Positions 20,501 through 28,065 of a stretch of 64,000 nt of DNA are shown here, piece after piece. The notes under the pieces are model-generated. The model ran no database searches. It was not told the origin of the DNA and worked only from the letters and a program-made list of their open reading frames with translations. This stretch comes from Planctomycetota bacterium (GTDB lineage Bacteria; Planctomycetota; Phycisphaerae; Phycisphaerales; SM1A02): positions 62,001 through 126,000 of the forward strand of contig VGYX01000005.1 in the NCBI GenBank assembly GCA_016872835.1, written 5' to 3'. Position 1 is the stretch's first letter, and every line of letters begins with the position of its first letter. The position numbers and the translations under genes were made by a program.

Positions 20501-21103
20501 GGCGACGGCTTGGACGACATCGTGACCACGAACATCGACCCAGCGCTGCCGGATACGGGCAGCGCGCTTCCGGTGCTGAGCATCTTCCGCAACTCGGGCG
20601 GCACCTTCGGCGGCGGCATGCCCTATCAGCCTGCGACGGCAAGCAGCGGTCTTGACGTGAGCCTGATCGACGTGGACAACGACGGCGATCGCGACATCGT
20701 GAGCGTGTACAAGCGCGTGGGCACCGACAGCGAAGCGGCCTTGCTGCGCGTGGACACGCTTGGCCCGGGCACGCCGATCAGCATCGGTCAGACGACGGTG
20801 CTGGACGCGAGCGATCCGATCCTGAGTGCGCGCGGCAACCTGGACGGCAGCGGTGGCGAGGACCTGCTCCTGGTGAATCAGCCTGCGGGTGCGTTCTTCG
20901 TGGGCACACAGGAAGTGAAGCCGTTCCTTGCGACGGGCGGCCTGAAGCAGGGTGATCTCGATGGCGACGGCACGGTGGGTGCGAGCGACATCTCGATCCT
21001 GCTGCTCGACTTCGGTCCATGTCCGGGCTGCCCGAGCGACCTTGACGGCAGCGGCGAGGTCGACGCTGGCGACCTGTCGTTCCTGCTGCTGCTGTTTGAG
21101 TGA
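17552..21103 (+). CDS. Large secreted RCC1-repeat / VCBS-repeat protein with dockerin-like C-terminus
   Basis: A signal peptide (~1-29) leads into about a dozen RCC1-type propeller repeats (~50-575), each with the pattern 'GxxHSxALxxDGxVxCWG'. A linker domain follows, then FG-GAP/VCBS repeats (~760-1110) with Ca-binding 'DVDGDGDRD' and 'DLDGDGLDD' motifs. The end is a pair of dockerin-like repeats ('DLDGDGTVGASDISILL', 'DLDGSGEVDAGDLSFLL'). RCC1 and VCBS repeats form beta-propellers; with the dockerin end this looks like a cell-surface adhesion or binding protein. No catalytic motif is seen. 1183 residues. A second ATG at 17561 is possible. Confidence 0.85.
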   Translation: MPDMLARRLLSIVCLSVIGILDPASLAGGQVVGWWPGQERGLLTSGNSSPLGFRRIAGGSEHSVALRADGTVACWGSNETGETVAPTGLGGVRKVVARSLYSGALKSDGTVICWGAPYNGALEPPAGLASAVDLAAGGGFFIAALADGSVRCWGANWDGQTSIPQGLDGVVRVGAGLDFSLACRSDGAVRAWGRNSNGQCDVPSDLGDAVAVAGGLSHAVALRAGGAIRCWGCRGASQAPVTVPDGLGTVVEIAAGTNHTVALSSQGTVRCWGTDDGRGSCGVPSGLSGVVSIGAGEAHSIAVRSDGSVVSWGWNNSGQCNPPRSSFGVVGVTSSGIRVTLVKDDGTVTVWGDGGSDVPAGIFGVTSADTGDYHSIALKSDGSVACWGDNGAGACDVPAGLSPSKRVAAGGYHSLALSMQGRAACWGLDAYGQCTPPQQMPTLVEIGAGKLHSLAVRSDGLVEAWGAGSVNGGSWPDYGQSAVPSGLHSVMQVDAGDFHSVALRIDGTVVCWGSNAAGQCAVPEDLPPAVQVAAGNVFTLALRADGSVRGWLESMARVPTGLDHVRSIAAGNNAFALLDESLSSCIGGDGAGSASLAVSGGLWQDVGIWNWTGGGRRVPGAASVVDFGSYASVGSACDAAAAALTTRSATTLLVPTTASVPGNDHSIRVTGKAQLAGRLWLLGVHGAASALPEDLDLPVLSAGEVEGTFDLIQTEVPPPPGFFVTLVPEDVDGRTVLSLRLLALPGGGELTASSTGTFSGKAVAAETIDINHDGFDDLALAVDFGAGQNGLIQILLNDGAGGLGSASVLTSIPLQPTCLAVGDVDGDGDRDVAVGISSDSTARVYLDNGTGSLMASTVYSGLGGTPLSIAIVEPAGSSVMAATGFVAVGTSNSKLRIYSETVLQQEIVLAGTPNTLKPGKTDVIRPTGINSGGTRTASIDGLLPVAETGFVQTLMRAPSGLFELKQTMYLTAKPVAMDVADLDGDGLDDIVTTNIDPALPDTGSALPVLSIFRNSGGTFGGGMPYQPATASSGLDVSLIDVDNDGDRDIVSVYKRVGTDSEAALLRVDTLGPGTPISIGQTTVLDASDPILSARGNLDGSGGEDLLLVNQPAGAFFVGTQEVKPFLATGGLKQGDLDGDGTVGASDISILLLDFGPCPGCPSDLDGSGEVDAGDLSFLLLLFE

Positions 21104-21116
21104 GTGGGCGGCGAGG

Positions 21117-21122
21117 TAGGCT
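21117..21122 (+). promoter_or_regulatory. TANNNT box, leaderless promoter of the kinase gene
   Basis: TAGGCT lies eight bases before the ATG at 21131, in the 27-base gap after the RCC1 gene. No Shine-Dalgarno is seen. Confidence 0.45.
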
Positions 21123-21130
21123 GACCGCGC

Positions 21131-23950
21131 ATGACCGACACGCTGTCCATTGCAGGCGGCGAGGTGCCGGATCCGGGCGAACGTCCCGGCGGAACGCTGC
21201 CGATTTCATCCGCTGAGAGCACTGCGATCTCCGCCGCGCCGGCGATGGCGAACGCCGGCGATCGGATCGGTGCGTACATCCTGGTGAAACCGCTTGCTGC
21301 GGGGTCGTTCGGGCAGGTGTGGCTTGCGGAGCGTCATCAGCCGTACTTCCAGCGTGTGGCGCTGAAACTGCTTTCTTTGAAGGGCGACATGGCGGTGCGT
21401 GGTGGACTGTTCGAGCAGGAGCGGCAGGCACTCGCGAGCCTGGAGCATCCGGGCATCGCGAAGGTGCTCGATGGCGGCACCACCGATGCGGGACAGCCGT
21501 ATTACGTGATGGAGTTCGTGGACGGCAAGCCGCTCGCCGAGTTCTGCGATGGACTTCAACTGGACCTGCGCGCGCGCATGGAGCTGTTCCTGCAGATCTG
21601 CGACGCGGTGGCGCACGCGCACGGTCGCTTCATCCTGCATCGCGACCTGAAGCCGGGGAACATCCTTGCCTATCGCGAGGAGCGCCGGGATGCCGACGGC
21701 AACGTGCGCGCGCAACTGCATGCCAAGGTGATCGACTTTGGCCTTGCCAAGAGCCTGCAGAAGGACGGATTCGGTCAGCGCACGTATGAGCTGAAGCAGG
21801 GGGCGCCCGTAGGTTCTCCGCTCTACATGAGCCCGGAGCAGTGGGAGGGCGGCGAAGTCGATCCACGCACGGACGTGTACTCGCTCGGCGTGGTGCTGTA
21901 TGAACTGCTGTGCGGCGTGCTGCCGATGGACGACGCGGAGTTCGGCGCGCTGGAGCCGGCGCAGCGCGTGCGGGCCATGCGCGAGCATGTGCCGATGCGC
22001 CCGAGTGCGCGGCTGTCGCACCTGCGCATGAAGCGGGTGGAGCATGCGCTGGAGGGGCTCGCGGGAAGCCGCGCATCGGACCTGCACCGGTTGGTGCGCG
22101 CGCTGGCCCACGAACTGGACTGGATTCCGGCGCGGGCGATGCAGCGCGATCGCGAGGCACGCTACCGCGACGTGGCGCAGCTTGCGGACGACGTTCGCAA
22201 CTGGCTTGACGGACGACCGCTGCTTGCGGCCCCGGACACCGCGGTGTATCGCGTGCGCAAGTTCGTGGGGCGGAATCCCTGGCTCGTGGCCGCGAGCGCG
22301 GCGGCGGTCGGGTTCCTTGTGACCGGCGTCGTGGTGAGCACGGCATTCGGCGTGGCGGAGCGCCGGGCGCGCGAGTTGTCCGAGGCGCGTGAGCGGCAAG
22401 TGCGCGAGGTGGCCTCCTTTCAGCAGCGCATGCTTGAGCGCGTGGCGGCCGACGAGGCGGGTCGTGGTCTGTTTCAGGACATCGTGCGAAGGGCCGCGGT
22501 GGACGGGCAGGCCGATGACTTCGGGCAGCGTCTCGGGCGCGTGAACGCCACCGATGTGGCGACGGACTTCATCGAGCGCACGATCCTGCGACCTGCCGCC
22601 GAGGCATTGAAGGAATCCGGCTACGCCACGCAGCCCGAGGTGCAGGCGCAATTGCAGGAGTCCCTCGCCGCGATCAGCCTTGGCCTTGATCGCGGGGAAC
22701 TGGCGCTGGAACTCTCGAACGCTGCGCTTGCGATCCGCATGGATGTGCTGGCTCAGGATCCGATGGCGATGGTTCGGGTGCTCACGCAGCGCGCGAGGGC
22801 CTTGCGCACGCTGCTTCGTCTGGAGGAGGCGGTGGCGACGGCACGCGAGGCGCTGCAACGGTCGCGCGAGGCCTTCGGTGCCGAGAGTGAGCAGGCGACG
22901 GAGTTGGAGCAGGTTCTGGCGGGCGCGCTCATGGCGCAGGGTGCGGTGCAGGAGGCGGTGCCGCTCGTTCGGCATGCCGCCGAGGTTCGGGCGCGCGAGT
23001 TTGGCGGAGAGGATCTCTCGGTGATCGAGGCACGCGCGTCGCTGGCGACCATGCTGATTGGCATCGGTTCGGAAGCGGCGCGCAACGAGGCGGAGCAGTT
23101 GCTGCGCGCTGATCTTGCGCAGCCGGCGGCTCCGCCGAAGCTTCGGGTGCATCTGCTGGCGAACTTGGCCGATCTGCTGCTGCAGCGCGCGCTGGTCGAC
23201 GGCATGCCGGCGGAGCGCCAGGCGCAACTCCGCGGCGAAGCGGCCGAGCACCTGGCGCAGGCCGTGGCCGGGACCGACACGGTGTACGGCGAGTCGCACT
23301 CCGAGAGCCTGTTGATGCAGGCGAGGGCGGCGAATTCCCTGGCTGCGGCGGGGCTGGTTGCGGAGGCGCGGCGACTGCGAGAGCGTTCCGCGCGATTGCT
23401 TGATGCCTCGCCCAACGTGACCGACGAGACCGCCACCACGCTGCTCACGAATCTGGGGCTTGATCTTGCGCAGGATCCTGATCGCGTGCAGGAGGCGGCG
23501 CAGTCGATCGAGCGCGCGCTTGCGCGGTCACGCCGTGGAGGGGTTGGCAGCACGGTCGAGGTGGACACGCTGCTCGCGCTGGGTCGCGTGCGTCTGCTGC
23601 AGGGGCAGGCGGATGCGGGGCTGCAGCTGATGCGCGAGGCGATTGCGCTTCGACGCACGTTGGGCGCGGTCGAGACCGACAAGTCGCTGCTGCTGGATAC
23701 CTATGACCTTGCGGGCGCGCTGCTTGAGGTGGGTCGGGTCGACGAGGCGATTGAGGAACTCGAGCGCGTCGCGCCAGGAGCGGTGGAGCGTCATCGAACG
23801 CAGGTGTCGCAAGCCTCTCGGTTGGTGATCGGTCGACTGAAGCAGGCCTATGAAGCACGCAATGCCGAGCGGCCGGGCAGCATCTCCGCGGACAAGCTGA
23901 AGCAGTCCGAGGCCTGGCTGCAGCAGATGCTCGCGATGGGGGATGGGTGA
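21131..23950 (+). CDS. Membrane Ser/Thr protein kinase with C-terminal TPR region
   Basis: A Hanks-type (PknB-like) kinase domain spans ~40-365: Gly loop 'LAAGSFGQVWLAE', catalytic Lys in 'VALKLL', HRDLKPGN (His170), DFGLA (Asp202) and the activation segment 'GSPLYMSPEQW', so it should be active. A single TM helix ('WLVAASAAAVGFLVTGVVV', ~384-402) separates it from a ~530-residue extracytoplasmic part made of helical repeats like TPRs. This layout is one of the commonest kinase types in planctomycetes. Targets are unknown; the neighbours give no clear hint. 939 residues. Confidence 0.92.
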   Translation: MTDTLSIAGGEVPDPGERPGGTLPISSAESTAISAAPAMANAGDRIGAYILVKPLAAGSFGQVWLAERHQPYFQRVALKLLSLKGDMAVRGGLFEQERQALASLEHPGIAKVLDGGTTDAGQPYYVMEFVDGKPLAEFCDGLQLDLRARMELFLQICDAVAHAHGRFILHRDLKPGNILAYREERRDADGNVRAQLHAKVIDFGLAKSLQKDGFGQRTYELKQGAPVGSPLYMSPEQWEGGEVDPRTDVYSLGVVLYELLCGVLPMDDAEFGALEPAQRVRAMREHVPMRPSARLSHLRMKRVEHALEGLAGSRASDLHRLVRALAHELDWIPARAMQRDREARYRDVAQLADDVRNWLDGRPLLAAPDTAVYRVRKFVGRNPWLVAASAAAVGFLVTGVVVSTAFGVAERRARELSEARERQVREVASFQQRMLERVAADEAGRGLFQDIVRRAAVDGQADDFGQRLGRVNATDVATDFIERTILRPAAEALKESGYATQPEVQAQLQESLAAISLGLDRGELALELSNAALAIRMDVLAQDPMAMVRVLTQRARALRTLLRLEEAVATAREALQRSREAFGAESEQATELEQVLAGALMAQGAVQEAVPLVRHAAEVRAREFGGEDLSVIEARASLATMLIGIGSEAARNEAEQLLRADLAQPAAPPKLRVHLLANLADLLLQRALVDGMPAERQAQLRGEAAEHLAQAVAGTDTVYGESHSESLLMQARAANSLAAAGLVAEARRLRERSARLLDASPNVTDETATTLLTNLGLDLAQDPDRVQEAAQSIERALARSRRGGVGSTVEVDTLLALGRVRLLQGQADAGLQLMREAIALRRTLGAVETDKSLLLDTYDLAGALLEVGRVDEAIEELERVAPGAVERHRTQVSQASRLVIGRLKQAYEARNAERPGSISADKLKQSEAWLQQMLAMGDG

Positions 23951-23970
23951 GGAATTCGGCGCCGGTCCGC

Positions 23971-23976
23971 TAGACT
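23971..23976 (+). promoter_or_regulatory. TANNNT box, leaderless promoter of ybeY
   Basis: TAGACT lies eight bases before the ATG at 23985. This spacing and the lack of a Shine-Dalgarno favour 23985 as the true start over an in-frame start at 23943 that would overlap the kinase gene. Confidence 0.45.
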
Positions 23977-23984
23977 TCCTTCCA

Positions 23985-24458
23985 ATGCCCGACGCTCGTC
24001 GTGGGCGGGACGAGGCTTCGGCCGCACCCGTCGAATACCTGGATGACGGCCTGATTCCCCCAACGGATGCCGAGTGGCTTCGCGCGATGGTGGGGCGACT
24101 CTGCGGCATGGCCGCACCGGCGCTGACGCGCCTGTCCGTGCGCCTGGTGAACGACCTGGAGATGACCCGTCTGCACGCCCGCCACATGAACGATCCGACG
24201 ACCACCGACGTGCTCACCTTCGTGGACGGCGCCGAGGTCGACGTGGCCGTATGCGTGGACGAGGCGCGGCGGCGCTCGGCCGAGATGGGCCACGACCTGC
24301 GCCGCGAGCTGCTGCTGTATTCGCTGCACGGCCTGCTGCACGCGGCGGGCTTCGACGACCGCACGCCGGAGGACTTTGCCCGCATGCACGCCGAGGAGGA
24401 CCGGCTGCTCGCGGCGATCGGCGTGGGCGCCACCTTCGCGCCGGAGGCGCCGCGATGA
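23985..24458 (+). CDS. ybeY: Endoribonuclease YbeY (rRNA maturation factor)
   Basis: A metal-dependent RNase for 16S rRNA 3'-end maturation and ribosome quality control. The family core is present: 'LSVRLVNDLEMTRLHARHM', 'TTDVLTF', and the metal site 'HGLLHAAGFDD'. In the usual HxxxHxxGxDH motif the third ligand is His; here it is Asp, an atypical but possible ligand. 157 residues, normal length. It overlaps the CBS-domain gene downstream (ATGA), matching the widespread ybeY-ybeX(corC) pairing, which supports the name. Confidence 0.88.
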   Translation: MPDARRGRDEASAAPVEYLDDGLIPPTDAEWLRAMVGRLCGMAAPALTRLSVRLVNDLEMTRLHARHMNDPTTTDVLTFVDGAEVDVAVCVDEARRRSAEMGHDLRRELLLYSLHGLLHAAGFDDRTPEDFARMHAEEDRLLAAIGVGATFAPEAPR

Positions 24459-25720
24459 CCCTGACCTGGCTGTCGCTCGCCGCGGTCATGCTGCTGCTGC
24501 TGACCACGCTGCTCTCGGCGATCAATCTGGCGCTGGTGCAGGTGAGCGACTCCGCGCTCGAGCGGCGCCTGGAGCGATCGGGCCGCCTGGAATCCGGTCG
24601 CTGGATCTTCGGCCGCAAGGAGCAGGTGGACCACGCGGTCGCGTTCCTGCGAACGATGGGCCGCATCGGCTTCTTCGCGCTGGTACTGATGGAGGTGGTC
24701 GGCGACGATGGCGTGATCACCTGGGCTCCGGTGCTTGGTTCGTTCGCGGTGGCTGCGCTGCTGATCTGGTTCTTCACGAGCGTGGTGAGCTCGGCCGTGG
24801 CTCGCTACGCTTCGGCCGGCCTGCTGTCGGGCACGCTGCCCATGCTGCGACTGCTGGATGTGGCGCTGCGTCCACTGACCAAGCCCGCCGAGATCGTGGA
24901 CGAGGCCGTGAAGCGCCTGGTGGGAGCCAACCTGGTCGAGGACGAGGCGGAGGAGGACCTGCTCCGCAGCATCGAGGACACCGAACGACAGGGCGGCATC
25001 GACGCCACGAGCGCGCAGATGATGGAGAACGTGGTCGAGTTCAGCGACACGCTGGTGGGCAGCATCATGACGCCGCGCACCGCGATCGAGGGCATCGAGT
25101 ACACCGACGATCTCGCCGCCATCCGCGGCTTCATTCACGAGGACGGCCACAGCCGCGTGCCGGTGTACGAGGAAAGCCTGGACCACGTGGTCGGGGTGCT
25201 CTATGTGAAGGACCTGGTGCGCTGGGTCGGTGCCGCTGCGGGCGACTTCAAGCTGCGCCCGCTGCTGCACGAGCCGATCCGCGTGCCCGAGTCGAAGCGT
25301 GTCAGTGAGCTGCTGCGCGACTTCCAGCGCGGCAAGGTGCACATGGCGATCGTGGTGGACGAGTACGGCGGCACCGCCGGCCTGGTCACGATCGAGGACG
25401 TGCTGGAGGAGATCGTGGGCGAGATCCGCGATGAGCACGATCTGCCAGAGGCATCGGAACCCGGTTTCCGCGAGGTTTCCGCTGGCGTGCTGGAGGCGGA
25501 CGGCCGCTGCCCCGTGGCGGATCTGAACGCGCGCCTCGACGTGCAACTGCCCGAGGACGAGGGCTACGACACGATCGCGGGTTTCGTGCTGAGCCGACTG
25601 GGTCGCGTGCCCGAGGTGGGGGCCACGGTCGAGGGCGGCGGGGCGCGCGTGAAGGTGCAGGCGGCCGGGCCCACGGCGATCGTGCGCGTGAGCGTGGAGC
25701 GCGTGGCCCCGAGGGACTGA
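24455..25720 (+). CDS. CorC/HlyC-type membrane protein with CBS pair
   Basis: Starts with ATG inside the ybeY stop. The N-terminal half has membrane helices (~1-25, ~65-80, ~92-110) of the DUF21/CNNM kind. Next come a CBS pair (~200-325; 'MTPRTAIEGIEY', 'DGHSRVPVYE', 'DEYGGTAGLVTIEDVLEEI') and a C-terminal CorC_HlyC domain (~340-420; 'GYDTIAGFVLSRLGRVPEVG'). Family members are linked to Mg/Co efflux or metal homeostasis and often called hemolysin-like; haemolysis is not implied. Pairing with ybeY suggests the YbeX branch. 421 residues. Confidence 0.9.
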   Translation: MTLTWLSLAAVMLLLLTTLLSAINLALVQVSDSALERRLERSGRLESGRWIFGRKEQVDHAVAFLRTMGRIGFFALVLMEVVGDDGVITWAPVLGSFAVAALLIWFFTSVVSSAVARYASAGLLSGTLPMLRLLDVALRPLTKPAEIVDEAVKRLVGANLVEDEAEEDLLRSIEDTERQGGIDATSAQMMENVVEFSDTLVGSIMTPRTAIEGIEYTDDLAAIRGFIHEDGHSRVPVYEESLDHVVGVLYVKDLVRWVGAAAGDFKLRPLLHEPIRVPESKRVSELLRDFQRGKVHMAIVVDEYGGTAGLVTIEDVLEEIVGEIRDEHDLPEASEPGFREVSAGVLEADGRCPVADLNARLDVQLPEDEGYDTIAGFVLSRLGRVPEVGATVEGGGARVKVQAAGPTAIVRVSVERVAPRD

Positions 25721-25726
25721 GCGGGT

Positions 25727-26464
25727 TCAGTCGAATTCGTCGCCGCGAAAGGTGCTGGCCAGATAGGCCTCGCGCACCATCGGATCGTTGATGACCGACT
25801 TGGGGTCGCCTTCCTTCAGGTTGCGGCCCTGGTGCATGATGTACGCGCGGTCGCAGATGCGAAGCGTCTGCTGCACGTTGTGGTCGGTCACCAGCACGGC
25901 GATGCCGCGCGCGGCGAGCTTGCGCACCTCGGCCTGCAGTTCCTCGACGGTGTGCGGATCGACCGCCGCGAAGGGCTCGTCGAGCAGCATGAGCGTGGGT
26001 TCGGTCACCAGCGCGCGCGCGATCTCGAGGCGCCGTCGCTCGCCGCCCGAGCACGTGCGCGCCTCCTCGCGCGCCTTCACCTTCAGGCCGAACTGGCCGA
26101 GCAGCGCGTCGCAGCGGCGTCGGCGCTCGGCGCGCGCGAGGCCGGGGATCGTCTCGAGGATCGCGAGCAGGTTGTCCTGCACCGAGAGACGCTGGAACAC
26201 GCTCGGCTCCTGGCTGAGGTAACCCATGCCGGCCTTCGCGTGGCGCCACATGGGCAGGAACGTGACGTCCTGCCCGTTGAAGTGCACCGAGCCCGCCTCG
26301 GGCGTGATCATGCCGATCGTCATGCGGAAGCTGGTGGTCTTGCCAGCGCCGTTGCGCCCGAGCAAGCCCACGATCTCGCCGCGGTCGACATGGAAGCTGA
26401 CTTGGTCGACGACCTTGCGGCCGTTGTAGGTCTTCACCAGCGACTTGGCTTCAAGCAGCGCCAC
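25727..26464 (-). CDS. lptB: LPS export ABC transporter ATP-binding protein LptB
   Basis: The cytoplasmic ATPase that powers LPS extraction from the inner membrane by LptFG. Walker A is GRNGAGKTT, the signature is 'CSGGERRRLEIARAL', Walker B is 'LMLLDEPFAAVDP', and the H-loop is 'VTDHNV'. The LptB-type ending 'REAYLASTFRGDEF' is close to the YhbG consensus. GTG at 26464 is chosen because TAGCAT lies seven bases upstream and the 245-residue product then starts where the family does. Its usual partners are elsewhere: an LptC/OstA-like gene is at 34.4 kb. Confidence 0.93.
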   Translation of the reverse strand: MALLEAKSLVKTYNGRKVVDQVSFHVDRGEIVGLLGRNGAGKTTSFRMTIGMITPEAGSVHFNGQDVTFLPMWRHAKAGMGYLSQEPSVFQRLSVQDNLLAILETIPGLARAERRRRCDALLGQFGLKVKAREEARTCSGGERRRLEIARALVTEPTLMLLDEPFAAVDPHTVEELQAEVRKLAARGIAVLVTDHNVQQTLRICDRAYIMHQGRNLKEGDPKSVINDPMVREAYLASTFRGDEFD

Positions 26465-26471
26465 GCGCGCG

Positions 26472-26495
26472 ATGCTAGCCGGATGACGGTAGAGT
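26472..26495. promoter_or_regulatory. Compact divergent leaderless promoters (lptB / PEGA lipoprotein)
   Basis: TAGCAT on the minus strand (26477-26472) is seven bases before the lptB GTG. TAGAGT on the plus strand (26490-26495) is six bases before the ATG at 26502. The two boxes are 12 bases apart and the start codons only 37, so RNA polymerase could hardly use both at once. Confidence 0.55.
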
Positions 26496-26501
26496 GTGCG
26501 C

Positions 26502-27005
26502 ATGGAACGCCTTGCCCGGCTGCTCACGATCGCGCTGCTTGCGGCCTGCTGCACGGGCTGCGTACGTCGCGTCATCGACATCACCAGCGATCCGCCGGGG
26601 GCACGGGTCTGGGTGAACGACCGGGAGGCGGGCCGCACGCCCTGCACGATCGAGTTCACCCATTACGGCCGCTACGACGTGCGGCTGCGCCGCGAGGGCT
26701 TCGAACCCGTGGTCGGTTTCGGTGACGCCGACGCGCCCGTGTGGGACTTCGTGGGCTGCGATCTGGTGAGCGAGGTGCTTCCGGCGCGGCTCGAAAGTCG
26801 CGTGAAGTGGCATTTCACGATGATCCCGACCGACAAGGACGAGGCGGCGCTGGTGAAGCGGGCGCGCGAGATGCGAACGGGCCTTGATGCGCGCGCGGCT
26901 GAGATGCAGGCGGATCGGGCCGGCGAGACGGAGGTTCTTCGGGAGCCTCCGAAGGACACGGTTCCCACGCCGCCCTCGCTCATTCCCTCGACGCCACAGG
27001 GCTGA
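26502..27005 (+). CDS. PEGA-domain lipoprotein
   Basis: A signal peptide with a Cys-rich lipobox (LAAC at residue 16, or CTGC at 20) is followed by a PEGA domain (~22-75: 'ITSDPPGARVWVND', 'GRTPCTIEFTHYGRYDV'), a small beta-fold common in surface and S-layer-associated proteins. The rest (~90-167) is charged and helical, with a Pro-rich end. A role in the envelope is inferred; no substrate is known. The ATG at 26502 is preferred to a GTG two codons earlier because of the -10 spacing. 167 residues. Confidence 0.8.
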   Translation: MERLARLLTIALLAACCTGCVRRVIDITSDPPGARVWVNDREAGRTPCTIEFTHYGRYDVRLRREGFEPVVGFGDADAPVWDFVGCDLVSEVLPARLESRVKWHFTMIPTDKDEAALVKRAREMRTGLDARAAEMQADRAGETEVLREPPKDTVPTPPSLIPSTPQG

Positions 27006-27027
27006 GCCGGCCGTCACCGGCCTTTCT
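27006..27027 (+). terminator. Weak terminator-like hairpin after the PEGA lipoprotein gene
   Basis: GCCGG (27006-27010) pairs with CCGGC (27017-27021) around a 6-base loop and is followed by CTTTCT. The stem is only five bases, so termination may be partial. Confidence 0.3.
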
Positions 27028-27177
27028 GTGCCGGAATCGGCGGTCATGAAACGTTGCTCTGGCATGGATTTATGAATCGGGCGGGAACTTCCGCCTGTGG
27101 CGTTGAACCGGCGACCCCGAGAGCGCTACCTTCCCCGGCCCAAACTTCTTCGCAGCCCCCTTGTGGGGCGTGCAGAG

Positions 27178-27222
27178 CCGCCGTCCGTGCGTGTCGGAGC
27201 GACCGGACGGCGGTGTTGTTTT
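27178..27222 (+). terminator. Strong rho-independent terminator-like hairpin
   Basis: CCGCCGTCCG (27178-27187) pairs perfectly with CGGACGGCGG (27204-27213) across a 16-base loop, followed by TGTTGTTTT. This is the clearest terminator in the window. It lies 173 bases past the nearest upstream gene and 37 bases before the next start. It would end either read-through from the PEGA gene or a separate small RNA from the 253-base gap 27006-27258, which otherwise holds no gene I can support. Confidence 0.55.
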
Positions 27223-27245
27223 CCGGGGTCCGTGCCGCGCGGCAC

Positions 27246-27251
27246 TAGCAT
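27246..27251 (+). promoter_or_regulatory. TANNNT box, leaderless promoter of the PagL-like gene
   Basis: TAGCAT followed by CGCGCGC and ATG (27259). The same box and 7-base spacer sequence occur before lptB, so the two LPS-related genes share an identical 13-base start region. Confidence 0.5.
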
Positions 27252-27258
27252 CGCGCGC

Positions 27259-27930
27259 ATGCAGATCTTCTCGATGGCAGCGGTCTTGGCGGCGGTGCAG
27301 TCGGCGCATGTGGAGGCGCCCAAGTCGGCGATCGCGCCGGCTTCGCCGCAGGTGGCGCTCGCGCTTGAAGGGGCGGAGCGGACACCGCAGCAGGTGCCGG
27401 CATCCGCGTCGGGCTCGGCGGGCTCGAGTGGTGCCGCGAAGACTTCCGCTCCGGCCATGCAGGCCTTCGGCGCGAAGGACTCCTGGCGCTGGCAGCTCCT
27501 TGGTTCGTGGATGGGCAACTTCGAAGGCGCGGACCAGCTGGAGATGGAATGGAGCGCGAGCTGGTTCTTCATGCAGAACGTGAGCATGGATTTCGGCCTG
27601 AGCGGCGACGCGATCCTGCAGCCGGGCCTGGATGCGGGCGGTGGCGGCGCCTCGCTGATGCTTCGTTGGCACTTCCTGACCCGCACCGACTGGAGCCTGT
27701 ACGGCGACATCGGATGCGGAATGCTGTTCACGAACGAGCCTGTGCCCAGCGACGGCGGTCGCGTGAACTTCACGCCGCGGGCGGGGGTGGGCGGCACGGT
27801 GGCGATCGGCGGTTCGGCGCGCCTGATGGGAGGCCTGCGCTGGTACCACATCTCGAACGCCAACACCGGTCAGAACAACCCAGGCCGCGATTCGCTGCAG
27901 GTCTATGGCGGGGTGTCATTCCCGTTCTGA
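27259..27930 (+). CDS. PagL-like lipid A 3-O-deacylase (acyloxyacyl hydrolase family) outer-membrane barrel
   Basis: A signal peptide (~1-20), a linker, and a ~150-residue beta-barrel of alternating strands ending in Phe ('YGGVSFPF'). Near the end, 'GGLRWYHISNANTGQ' matches the PagL active-site motif in which His and Ser of 'H-x-S-N' act with a Glu to remove the 3-O acyl chain of lipid A at the outer membrane. The match is to the motif and topology; overall identity cannot be judged here. The start at 27259 gives a good signal peptide. 223 residues. Function in lipid A remodelling fits the other LPS genes in the window. Confidence 0.72.
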   Translation: MQIFSMAAVLAAVQSAHVEAPKSAIAPASPQVALALEGAERTPQQVPASASGSAGSSGAAKTSAPAMQAFGAKDSWRWQLLGSWMGNFEGADQLEMEWSASWFFMQNVSMDFGLSGDAILQPGLDAGGGGASLMLRWHFLTRTDWSLYGDIGCGMLFTNEPVPSDGGRVNFTPRAGVGGTVAIGGSARLMGGLRWYHISNANTGQNNPGRDSLQVYGGVSFPF

Positions 27931-28052
27931 GGGGCGGCGGAAGCTGATGGAAAGTTGGGGAATCTGGATGTGCTCGGCCGAAGACAGGGGTTGGTGAAGC
28001 CACGCGTGTCGTTATGAGACATTTGAGGACTTGCAGTTGGGTCGGAGACCCC

Positions 28053-28057
28053 GGAGA
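28053..28057 (+). promoter_or_regulatory. Shine-Dalgarno of the small-gene pair
   Basis: GGAGA lies eight bases before the ATG at 28066, marking a leadered gene. The 135-base gap before it (27931-28065) has no other clear signal. Confidence 0.5.
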
Positions 28058-28065
28058 ATGCCCCC

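Noticed and set aside
27054-27248. 64-codon frame before the PagL-like gene
   Set aside because: Residue use is not protein-like, it has no start signal and it overlaps a strong terminator hairpin.
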